Origin: Chloroflexia bacterium SDU3-3
GTDB lineage: Bacteria; Chloroflexota; Chloroflexia; Chloroflexales; Roseiflexaceae
Direction: 5' to 3'
NCBI GenBank assembly: GCA_009268125.1
Contig: WBOU01000002.1
Location: 372,001-436,000, forward strand
Length of the DNA: 64,000 bases
Positions within the stretch are counted from its first letter, which is position 1; every line of letters begins with the position of its first letter. The translations under genes were made by a program, and so were the position numbers. Of this stretch, positions 29,595 through 37,177 are shown piece after piece. Below the pieces are notes generated by a model that was not told where the DNA came from, did no database searches, and was given only the letters and a program-made list of their open reading frames with translations.

Positions 29595-31649
29595 ATGTCC
29601 TTCCTCGAATATGCCTGGCTGATACCGGCGCTGCCGCTGCTGGGCTTTCTGATAATTACGCTGACGCCCATCCGCCGCAGCGGGCAGGCCAGCGGCTGGC
29701 TGGCCACGGCGCTGATGGCCTGCTCGGCGCTGATGGCGCTGGGCGTGGCCTTCGCGCTGCCGCACCCGCAGCACGCCGCCGAGGCGGGCGGCTTTGCCAT
29801 GCCCGAGGCCGCGATCACCCACGTGTTCCGCTGGGCACCGGCGGGCGCTGGCGCGCCTGTGACCATGGGCTTCACGGTGGATGGCGCGGTGGCGCTGATG
29901 CTGGCGATGGTGGCGGTGGTCTCGGCCTGCATCCACCTGTTCTCGATCGGCTACATGGCCCACGACGAGCGGCAGGGCCGATTTTTCTCGTTCATCTCGC
30001 TGTTCACCTCGGCCATGCTGCTGATGCTGCTGGCCAGCAACCTGCTGCTGTTCTTTATGGCCTGGGAGATTATGGGCCTGTGCTCGTACCTGCTGATCGG
30101 CTTCTGGTACGACCGCAGCTACGCCAACCCCGCCCAGATCACGCCGCGCCAGGCCGCGATCAAGGCCTTCATCACCACGCGTATCGGCGATGTGCTGCTG
30201 ATGCTGGGTCTGGTGTACCTGTGGTGGCAGGCGGGCAGCATGGACTTCGGCACGGGCGCGGGGCAGATCTATAGCCCTGAGTTCTTGGCCAAGATCGCCA
30301 CCACGCCCACGGCGCTGGGCATCTCCACCGCCACCGCCATCGCGCTGCTGATCTTCTGCGGCACGGTGGGCAAGGCTGCGCAGTTCCCGCTGCATGTGTG
30401 GCTCCCCGATGCGATGGAAGGCCCCACCCCGGTGTCGGCGCTCATCCACGCGGCCACTATGGTGGCGGCTGGCGTGTTCCTGGTGGCGCGCACCTACCCG
30501 ATCTTTCTGGTGAGCGGCGCGCTGCCGGTGGTGGCCGCCATCGGCGCGATCACCGCGCTGGGCGCGGCCCTGATCGCCTGTACGCAGTTCGACATCAAGC
30601 GCATTCTGGCCTACTCCACCGTCTCGCAGCTGGGCTTTATGGTGGCCGCGCTGGGCGTGGGCGGCTGGATGGCCGCGCTGTTCCACCTGCTGACCCACGC
30701 CTTCTTCAAGGCGCTGCTGTTCCTCGGCTCCGGCTCGGTCATCCACGGCATGGAGCACGCGGTCGGGCACGACCCGAACGCCTCGCAGGACATCCGGCTG
30801 ATGGGCGGGCTGCGCAGGCTGATGCCGGTGACGTTCTGGACGTATATGGCGGGCTACCTGGCGCTGATCGGCTTCCCTGGCTTCGCCGGATTCTGGAGCA
30901 AGGATGAGATCCTGGCCGAGGCGTTTGGCGCTGGATCGTACGGCGTGGGCGCGGTGCTGCTGCTGGCGGCCTTCCTGACCGCGTTCTACATGACGCGCCA
31001 GGTGCTGCTGGTGTTTTTCGGTGAGTTCCGGGGCGATGGCCACGGCGACCACAGGCCCCACGAAAGCCCGTGGACCATGCTCGCGCCGCTGGCGGTGCTG
31101 GCCGCGTTCGCGGTGCTGGGCGGCTTTTCCAACACGCCGTTCTTCCACGGCCTGGCCTCCTACCTGGGCCAGGAGGGCGGCGAGTTGAACCTGGTGGCTA
31201 TGGCGCTGGCGGTGCTGGCCACGCTGGCGGGCATGGGTGCGGGCTACGCGCTCTACCGTAGCGCGGCGGCGGCCCAGGCCGAGCCACTGGAGCCGATGTT
31301 CGGCGGCGGCTTCACCTTTTTCAACCGCCGTATGCAGGTGGATGAGCTGTACGCCGCCACGTTCGGCAGGCTCACCGCCGCGCTGGCGCGGGCCTTCCGC
31401 TGGCTGGATGACGCGCTGCTGATGCCGCTGGTGGTGCTGATCGACCGCGCCGGGCAGCTGTTTGGGCGGCTGGCCTTCCTGGTGGATGACGCCGGGTTCA
31501 ACGACGGCGTGGACGCCGCCTCGCGCGGGACGGTGGGCGTGGGCGACCGCCTGCGCAAGACCGAGACGGGCATCGCCCAGGACTACGGCGCGATGCTGTT
31601 TGGCGGCGTGGTGGTGCTGGGGATTATCGTGCTGTACGCATTCCGATAA
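29595..31649 (+). CDS. nuoL: NADH-quinone oxidoreductase subunit L, with elongated lateral-helix region
   Basis: The 684-residue antiporter-like subunit keeps the key charges: TM5 Glu in FMAWEIMGLCSYLL, TM7 Lys in GTVGKAAQFPLHVWLPDAM, and TM12 Lys in FWSKDEIL. The C-terminal amphipathic part begins near MQVDELYAA and ends in a last TM helix (LFGGVVVLGIIVLYAF). From DELY to the end there are about 103 residues. By my recollection of E. coli NuoL the same region has about 72, so roughly 30 residues are extra. This helix runs along NuoM and NuoN, so the extension fits a membrane arm with one additional antiporter subunit. Confidence 0.96.
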   Translation: MSFLEYAWLIPALPLLGFLIITLTPIRRSGQASGWLATALMACSALMALGVAFALPHPQHAAEAGGFAMPEAAITHVFRWAPAGAGAPVTMGFTVDGAVALMLAMVAVVSACIHLFSIGYMAHDERQGRFFSFISLFTSAMLLMLLASNLLLFFMAWEIMGLCSYLLIGFWYDRSYANPAQITPRQAAIKAFITTRIGDVLLMLGLVYLWWQAGSMDFGTGAGQIYSPEFLAKIATTPTALGISTATAIALLIFCGTVGKAAQFPLHVWLPDAMEGPTPVSALIHAATMVAAGVFLVARTYPIFLVSGALPVVAAIGAITALGAALIACTQFDIKRILAYSTVSQLGFMVAALGVGGWMAALFHLLTHAFFKALLFLGSGSVIHGMEHAVGHDPNASQDIRLMGGLRRLMPVTFWTYMAGYLALIGFPGFAGFWSKDEILAEAFGAGSYGVGAVLLLAAFLTAFYMTRQVLLVFFGEFRGDGHGDHRPHESPWTMLAPLAVLAAFAVLGGFSNTPFFHGLASYLGQEGGELNLVAMALAVLATLAGMGAGYALYRSAAAAQAEPLEPMFGGGFTFFNRRMQVDELYAATFGRLTAALARAFRWLDDALLMPLVVLIDRAGQLFGRLAFLVDDAGFNDGVDAASRGTVGVGDRLRKTETGIAQDYGAMLFGGVVVLGIIVLYAFR

Positions 31650-31696
31650 GACGCGCGCCTTCCGGTCGCACCGGCGGGCGGCGAGCAGATACAACT

Positions 31697-33349
31697 ATGG
31701 ACTATTTGCGAACTGCGGGCTTCCCATTGCTCACGCTCCTGATCCTCTCGCCGCTGGCGGGCCTGGGGCTGGTGGGCCTGAGCGCCTGGCTGAAGCTGCC
31801 CGAGCGGGCGATGAAGATCGGGGCGGTGCTGTGGGCCTTGGTGCCGCTGGCGCTGGCCTGCGCGGTCTGGGCCGGGTTCGACCCCAGCGCCACCGCCCAG
31901 GGCCAGGCGGTGGTGCAGTACGTCGAGAAGGTGCCGTGGGTCAGCGCCATCCAGGTCGAGTACTTCCTGGGGGTGGATGGCCTGAGCCTGCCGCTGGTGC
32001 TGCTGACGGCGGCGCTTGCGCCGGTGGCGCTGCTGGCGGCGGGCGGCGTGAGGGAGCGCGCCCACGCCCACTTCGCGCTGATCTTCCTGCTGGAAGCGGC
32101 GATGCTGGGCTACTTTGTGGCGCTGAACTTCTTCTTCTTCTTTATCTTCTGGGAGTTTAGCCTCGTCCCGGCCTTCTTCTTGGTGCAGGGCTGGGGCCGC
32201 GACGGCGGGCCGCGCGCGCGCGCCGCGCTGCTGTTCTTCGTCTACACCCTGGCTGGCTCGCTGGGCATGCTGCTGCTGTTCCAGTTCTTCTACGTGGCCA
32301 CCAGCGCCGCAGGCTCGCCCACCTTCGATCTGATCAAGCTCGGGCGGATCGGGCAGGGCCTGGAGGCCGGGATGCCCAGCCTGCAGACGATGCTGGCCAG
32401 CTACGCGCAGCAGATCGGCCTGGCCAATGTGCTGGGCGCAAACCCCGCGCTGTACGGCGGCATCGCCTTCTGGGCGATCTTCCTGGCCTTCGGCATCAAG
32501 CTGGGCGTGTGGCCGCTGCATATCTGGCTGCCCGAGACCTACGCCGAGGCCCCCACGGCTGGCTCCATGCTGCTGGCCGGGGTGATGTCGAAGATGGGCG
32601 CGTACGGCATGCTGCGCATTCTGCTGCCGCTGGTGCCCGAGGCCGCCCACACCTTCGCCCCCACGATGGCGGCGCTGGCCCTGGCCGGCGTGCTGGCGGG
32701 CGCGTACGGCGCGCTCTCCTACGTGCGCGGCGACATCAAGCGGCTGATCGCCTACACCTCGATCAACCACATGGGCTACGTGGCGCTGGCGATCGCCGCC
32801 GTGGCCTATTCATCCGGCGACGCCGACAGCCGCGCGATCGCGACCAACGGCGCGGTGATGCAGATGGTGGCCCACGGCCTCTCGACCGCCGCGCTGTTCC
32901 TGCTGGCTGGGGCGCTCTACGACCGCACCGGCACATGGCAGCTTGGCGGCATCGGCGGCCTGCGCCGCTCCATGCCGCTGTTCGCGGGCGTGTTCGGCGT
33001 GGCGCTGTTTGCCAACCTGGGCCTGCCGGGCCTGGCCGGGTTCGTGGGCGAGCTGATGATCTTCCGGGGGGCATGGGCCGCGCTGCCGCTGTTCACCGGC
33101 GTGGCCACACTGGGCCTGGTGATCACCGCGCTGGCCCTGCTGCGCATGTTTGGCCAGATCTTCCACGGTGCGCCCAGCGGCATCCTGGGCGGCGCGGGCG
33201 ACCTGCGGCTCTCCAGCCGCGAGTTTGTGGCCGCCGCGCCGCTGCTGGCCCTGCTGCTGGCGCTGGGCATCTTCCCCGCGCCGCTGCTCGACATGAGCAA
33301 CGCGGCGGCGCTGGCGCTGGCCCAGGTGGTCCGCCAGTTCCTTTCGTGA
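31697..33349 (+). CDS. nuoM: NADH-quinone oxidoreductase subunit M, first copy
   Basis: The 550-residue antiporter-like subunit has about 14 TM helices. All expected charges are visible: TM5 Glu in FWEFSLVPAFFL, TM7 Lys in FGIKLGVWPLHIWLPETY, TM8 Lys in GVMSKMGAYG, and TM12 Glu in FVGELMIFRG. YVRGDIKRLIAYTSINHMGYV is the conserved mid-protein loop. It should form a complete proton channel. The second nuoM starts 49 bases downstream. Confidence 0.96.
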   Translation: MDYLRTAGFPLLTLLILSPLAGLGLVGLSAWLKLPERAMKIGAVLWALVPLALACAVWAGFDPSATAQGQAVVQYVEKVPWVSAIQVEYFLGVDGLSLPLVLLTAALAPVALLAAGGVRERAHAHFALIFLLEAAMLGYFVALNFFFFFIFWEFSLVPAFFLVQGWGRDGGPRARAALLFFVYTLAGSLGMLLLFQFFYVATSAAGSPTFDLIKLGRIGQGLEAGMPSLQTMLASYAQQIGLANVLGANPALYGGIAFWAIFLAFGIKLGVWPLHIWLPETYAEAPTAGSMLLAGVMSKMGAYGMLRILLPLVPEAAHTFAPTMAALALAGVLAGAYGALSYVRGDIKRLIAYTSINHMGYVALAIAAVAYSSGDADSRAIATNGAVMQMVAHGLSTAALFLLAGALYDRTGTWQLGGIGGLRRSMPLFAGVFGVALFANLGLPGLAGFVGELMIFRGAWAALPLFTGVATLGLVITALALLRMFGQIFHGAPSGILGGAGDLRLSSREFVAAAPLLALLLALGIFPAPLLDMSNAAALALAQVVRQFLS

Positions 33350-33398
33350 TATCGCGACGCCAGGGCGCTGGCTCTGGGTCGCCGCAGATGGGCGTACT

Positions 33399-34919
33399 AT
33401 GAACGTGCTCCAGCTTCCCGCTCATATCCCCTGGCTCAGCCTGATCTGGCTGTGCCTGCTGGTGCCATCGGTGATCATCATGCTGCTGCCAGCCGGGCAG
33501 AAGCAGGCGATCCGCGCGGTGGGCACCGGCTTCGCATTCCTGTCGCTCGTGCTCGCGGCGCTGGTCTTCTTAGGCTACGACTACCACAGCGCCACGCGCT
33601 TCCAGTTTGTCGAGACGCTGCCCTGGCTGCCGCAGCTGGGCATCAACTACACCCTGGCGGTGGATGGTATTTCCACCCCGATGCTGCTGCTCAACGGCCT
33701 GGTGATCTTCACCGCCGCGCTGGTGAGCTGGAACATCGAGGAGCGCTGCCGCGAGTACTGGGTGCTGCTGCTGATGCTGGCGGTGGGCGTCTACGGCGTG
33801 TTCGTCTCGATCGACCTGTTCCTGCTGTTCGTGTTCTACGAGCTGGCGGTGCTGCCCATGTACCTGCTGGTGGGCATCTGGGGCAGCGTGCGCAAGGAGT
33901 ACGGCGCGCTGAAGCTGACGCTCTACCTGATGGGCGGCTCGGCGCTGATCATCTTCGGCATGGTGGCGGTCTACTTCGGCAGCGGCCTGCGCACCTTCGA
34001 CCTGCGGCTGCTGGCCCAGGGCGGCCTGTTCTCGCGCGCCACGCAGGTGGCGATCTTCCCCGCACTGTTTGTGGGCTTTGCGGTGCTGGCGGGCATGTTC
34101 CCCTTCCACAGCTGGTCGCCGGTGGGCTATGCCGCCGCGCCCACCGCCGCCTCCATGATGCACGCGGGCGTGCTGAAGAACCTGGGGGCCTACGGCTGCA
34201 TCCGCGTGGCGCTGTGGCTGATGCCCTACGGCGCGAGCTACTGGATGCTGCCGCTCTCCATCCTGGTGGTGGTGGGCGTGCTCTACGCGGCGGTGATCGC
34301 CGCCGTGCAGCCCGACATGAAGTATATGCTGGGCTACTCGTCGGTGAGCCATATGGCGCTCACGCTGCTGGGCATCGCATCGGGCACCACCATCGGCCTC
34401 ACCGGCGCGGTGCTGCAGATGTTCGCCCACGGCGCGATGACGGCCCTGTTCTTCGCGGTGGTGGGCCGCATGATCTACGAGCGCACCCACACCCGCCAGC
34501 TCCCCGAGCTGGGCGGGCTGCTGGCCGTGATGCCGTTCACGGCGGTGCTGTTCATCATCGCGGGTCTGTCGGCCATGGGCATGCCGGGCCTGGCCGGGTT
34601 CTGGGCCGAGCTAAACATCCTGATGGGCATGTGGCAGGCCTACCCGATCATAGCGGTGCTGGCGGCGCTGGCTATCCCGGTCACCGTCACCTACATTTTG
34701 CGGGCCATCCACGCGGTGTTCTTCGCGCCGCTGCGCAACCAGGCGTTTCTCAGCCTGCCCAAGCTCACCTGGCAGGAGCGCGCGGCGGGCATCCTGCTGG
34801 CGGTGGTGGTGATCGGCTGCGGCATCTTCCCCGGCATCCTCACCGAGCCGATCGCCTCGGGCGTGGCCCCGGTGGCGGCGGCGGTGCAGCAGGCCGCGCA
34901 GGTGGCGCTGGGGCGCTAG
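33399..34919 (+). CDS. nuoM: NADH-quinone oxidoreductase subunit M, second copy
   Basis: The 506-residue protein is clearly NuoM-like: GINYTLAVDGISTPMLLL, TM5 Glu in FYELAVLPMYLLVG, GVLKNLGAYGCIR with the TM8 Lys, MKYMLGYSSVSHMAL, and TM12 Glu in FWAELNILMG. It differs from the first copy along its length, so the pair is old. At the TM7 channel position it reads GFAVLAGMFPFHSWSP, with Leu where the first copy and E. coli have Lys. Two NuoM subunits together with a longer NuoL helix suggest a membrane arm with four antiporter-like subunits (L, M, M, N). Confidence 0.95.
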   Translation: MNVLQLPAHIPWLSLIWLCLLVPSVIIMLLPAGQKQAIRAVGTGFAFLSLVLAALVFLGYDYHSATRFQFVETLPWLPQLGINYTLAVDGISTPMLLLNGLVIFTAALVSWNIEERCREYWVLLLMLAVGVYGVFVSIDLFLLFVFYELAVLPMYLLVGIWGSVRKEYGALKLTLYLMGGSALIIFGMVAVYFGSGLRTFDLRLLAQGGLFSRATQVAIFPALFVGFAVLAGMFPFHSWSPVGYAAAPTAASMMHAGVLKNLGAYGCIRVALWLMPYGASYWMLPLSILVVVGVLYAAVIAAVQPDMKYMLGYSSVSHMALTLLGIASGTTIGLTGAVLQMFAHGAMTALFFAVVGRMIYERTHTRQLPELGGLLAVMPFTAVLFIIAGLSAMGMPGLAGFWAELNILMGMWQAYPIIAVLAALAIPVTVTYILRAIHAVFFAPLRNQAFLSLPKLTWQERAAGILLAVVVIGCGIFPGILTEPIASGVAPVAAAVQQAAQVALGR

Positions 34920-34985
34920 GCGGAATGTTCGGCTGCGCGCGGCCCGCGGGGCGGCGGCGCAGGTTCGTGGATAAAGAGCAAACCT

Positions 34986-36590
34986 ATGACCTTTGAACTG
35001 AGCGACCTCTCACGGCTGCTGCCGGAGATGATGCTGATCGTGATGGGCATCATGATCGTCATCACCGATGTGATGGAGCGCTGGGCCTCCGACCGCGCGG
35101 CGCTGGTCGAGCGCACCAAGGCCTCGGCGCAGATGACCGCGATCGTGCTGGCGGTGGTGCTGGCGGCGGCCCTGGTGCAGAGCGGCTACCTCTTCGTGCT
35201 GCCCGAGTCGGCCAGTACGGGGTGGACGTCGTTCTTCTACAACATCCAGCGCGGCGGCCCGGGCGGCCAGCCCATCCTGGGCGCGCTGGCCACCGACCAC
35301 CTGACGCAGATCGCGCGGCTGGTGTTTGTGGGGGCGGCCTTGTTGGTGGTGCTGGTCTCCATGGGCCGGCCCGTGCGCGAGAACCCCGGCGAGTTCTACG
35401 GCCTCATCCTGATCTCCGCGGCGGGCATGTGCCTGATGGCGGGCGCGCAGGAGCTGATCCTGGCCTTCATCGCGCTGGAGCTGGCCTCCATTCCGCAGTA
35501 CATCCTGGCCGGGCAGCAGCGCGCATCCAACCGCTCGCCCGAGTCGGGCCTGAAGTACTTTTTGTTCGGCGTGTTCTCCTCGGCTATCCTGCTCTACGGT
35601 ATGAGCCTGGCCTACGGCCTGACGGCCAGCGCGGGGCTGCGCCAGGGCGATGGCGCGCCCGCGATCGCCACGCTCTACACCACCATCGCCCAGGCCAGCG
35701 CGGGCGGCGCGTCGCCGCTGCTGATGCTGGCGCTGGTGTTTATCGTGGGCGGCGTGGGCTACAAGATCGCGGCGGTGCCGTTCCACAGCTACGCCCCCGA
35801 TGTCTACGAGGGTGCGCCCGGCGTGGTGACGGCCTTCATCGCCACCGCGTCCAAGACGGCGGGCTTCCTGATGCTGTATCGCATGCTCACCGCCGCCTTC
35901 CCGGGCGCGGCGGGCGGCCTGGCCCCGCTGGGTGGCTGGAGCGCGCTGCTGCTGGTGGTGGCGCTGGCCACGGTGGTGTTCGGCAACCTGGCCGCGCTGC
36001 CGCAGCAGAACGCCAAGCGCCTGCTGGCCTACTCCAGCATCGGCCACGCGGGCTTCATCCTGCTGGCCCTGCTGCTGTGGAGCTCCACGGCCTACGGCGC
36101 GAAGGAGTTCAGCCTGCAGGCCCTGCTCTACTACCTGATCGCCTACACGCTCACCAACATCGGCGCGTTCGGCGCGCTGGCCGCCATCCACGATGCGGTC
36201 GGCGGCGACAACCTGAGCGACCTGGATGGCCTGGCGCGGCGCAACATGCCCATGGCGCTGCTGCTCACGGTCTTCGTGCTCTCGCTGGCGGGCATCCCGC
36301 CCCTGGCCGGGTTCTGGGGCAAGTTCTTCGTGTTTATGGCGGGCTACCAGGCCGGGGCGTTCTGGCTGGTGGCGATCGCGGTGGCGATGACGGTGGTGGC
36401 GCTGGCCTACTACCTGCGCATGCTCAAGGTTATCTGGTTCAACCTGCCCGCATCTGAGGGCCCGCTGCCGATGCCGCGCGTGGTCAGCCTGTCGCTGGCG
36501 CTGACCATGGCGCTGATGCTGGCTATGGGCCTGCTGCCGAATGTGCTGTGGGGCGTGCTGGCGAAGGCGGCCCAGGTGGCTGGCCTCTAG
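34986..36590 (+). CDS. nuoN: NADH-quinone oxidoreductase subunit N
   Basis: The 534-residue antiporter-like subunit closes the cluster. TM5 has FIALELASIPQYILAG, TM7 has GVGYKIAAVPFHSYAPDVYEGAP with the channel Lys, and TM8 has ATASKTAGFLMLYR. QNAKRLLAYSSIGHAGF is the central loop and PPLAGFWGKFFVF holds the TM12 Lys. All expected charges are present, so it should pump. A strong terminator follows 20 bases later. Confidence 0.97.
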   Translation: MTFELSDLSRLLPEMMLIVMGIMIVITDVMERWASDRAALVERTKASAQMTAIVLAVVLAAALVQSGYLFVLPESASTGWTSFFYNIQRGGPGGQPILGALATDHLTQIARLVFVGAALLVVLVSMGRPVRENPGEFYGLILISAAGMCLMAGAQELILAFIALELASIPQYILAGQQRASNRSPESGLKYFLFGVFSSAILLYGMSLAYGLTASAGLRQGDGAPAIATLYTTIAQASAGGASPLLMLALVFIVGGVGYKIAAVPFHSYAPDVYEGAPGVVTAFIATASKTAGFLMLYRMLTAAFPGAAGGLAPLGGWSALLLVVALATVVFGNLAALPQQNAKRLLAYSSIGHAGFILLALLLWSSTAYGAKEFSLQALLYYLIAYTLTNIGAFGALAAIHDAVGGDNLSDLDGLARRNMPMALLLTVFVLSLAGIPPLAGFWGKFFVFMAGYQAGAFWLVAIAVAMTVVALAYYLRMLKVIWFNLPASEGPLPMPRVVSLSLALTMALMLAMGLLPNVLWGVLAKAAQVAGL

Positions 36591-36609
36591 CCTGCCCTTT
36601 GTGCTGCTG

Positions 36610-36645
36610 GCGCGGCGGGGGACACATCCCCCGCCGCGCTTTTTT
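36610..36645 (+). terminator. Terminator of the nuo operon
   Basis: A perfect 13-bp stem (36610-36622 with 36627-36639) and TTTTTT run form a textbook intrinsic terminator. Confidence 0.93.
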
Positions 36646-36653
36646 GCGCCCTC

Positions 36654-36740
36654 GGCTGGCTTTGCGCTCTGATCCAGTGCCTTTTCTTCCCTTGGTGTCT
36701 TCGCGCCTTCGTGGTAGATGGTTCCTCTTGGTGGGTGTGT
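36654..36740 (-). repeat. 8-base-period CCAAG/CGAAG repeat block
   Basis: Read on the minus strand it contains ACCACGAAG, GCGCGAAG and ACACCAAG steps spaced eight bases. The first 44 bases (36654-36697) recur at 36992-37035 with one mismatch, as a direct repeat 338 bases away. Confidence 0.75.
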
Positions 36741-36767
36741 GGATGCCCTGCGCGGGCGGCGCCTAGG
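36730..36767 (+). repeat. Dispersed GC-rich repeat family 2, copy 1
   Basis: The core GGATGCCCTGCGCGGGCGGC followed by GCCTAGG recurs, with changes, at 36810-36893 (plus) and at 60199-60258 and 60345-60392 (minus). Confidence 0.65.
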
Positions 36768-36809
36768 TCGGCCCGACCGGCTACGGCCTCGATGACGATG
36801 GTAGTTCTT

Positions 36810-36893
36810 GGTCGGTGGTCATGCCCTGTGCGGGCGGCACCAAGGGCTCCGCGCCCTTGGAACCCCGCCAGGGGCGATGCCCCTTGGAACCCC
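36810..36893 (+). repeat. Dispersed GC-rich repeat family 2, copy 2
   Basis: It has the core ATGCCCTGTGCGGGCGGC, followed by two stem-forming segments: CCAAGGGC with GCCCTTGG, and CCAGGGGC with GCCCCTTGG. Each half ends in GGAACCCC. The hairpins suggest a folded, REP-like unit. Confidence 0.65.
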
Positions 36894-36991
36894 AATTTGG
36901 AGCATTCCTATGCCGAATGCTGGCCGCTGGTGTTCGTGCATATGGCCAAAAAACACGAGCGGCACCTTCGCCGCATGGGCCGGGTGGGTAG

Positions 36992-37177
36992 GGCTGGCTT
37001 TGCGCTCTGATCCAGCGCCTTTTCTTCCCTTGGTGCCTTGGTGTCTTAGTGGTGAAAACGGTCTTTTGTGCCCTTCGCACCTTCGCGTCTTCGTGGTATT
37101 CGTTCTCTTTTGTCTTCTTGGAGCCTTGGAGTCTTGGTGGTGAGCGGTCTTTTGTGCCCTTCGCGTCTTCGTGGTTA
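36992..37177 (-). repeat. 8-base-period CCAAG/CGAAG repeat block starting at a stop codon
   Basis: On the minus strand it starts with TAACCACGAAGACGCGAAGG. The TAA is the stop codon of the GH2 gene. Three more modules follow, alternating a CCAAG type and a CGAAG type, with the shared spacer GGGCACAAAAGACCG occurring twice. The rest of the 584-base gap between nuoN and the GH2 gene holds only family-2 repeats. Confidence 0.8.

Noticed and set aside
28866-31694. 942-codon minus-strand frame opposite nuoJ-nuoL
   Set aside because: It is a shadow of three well-conserved membrane proteins and is rich in His, Arg and Gln without any domain.
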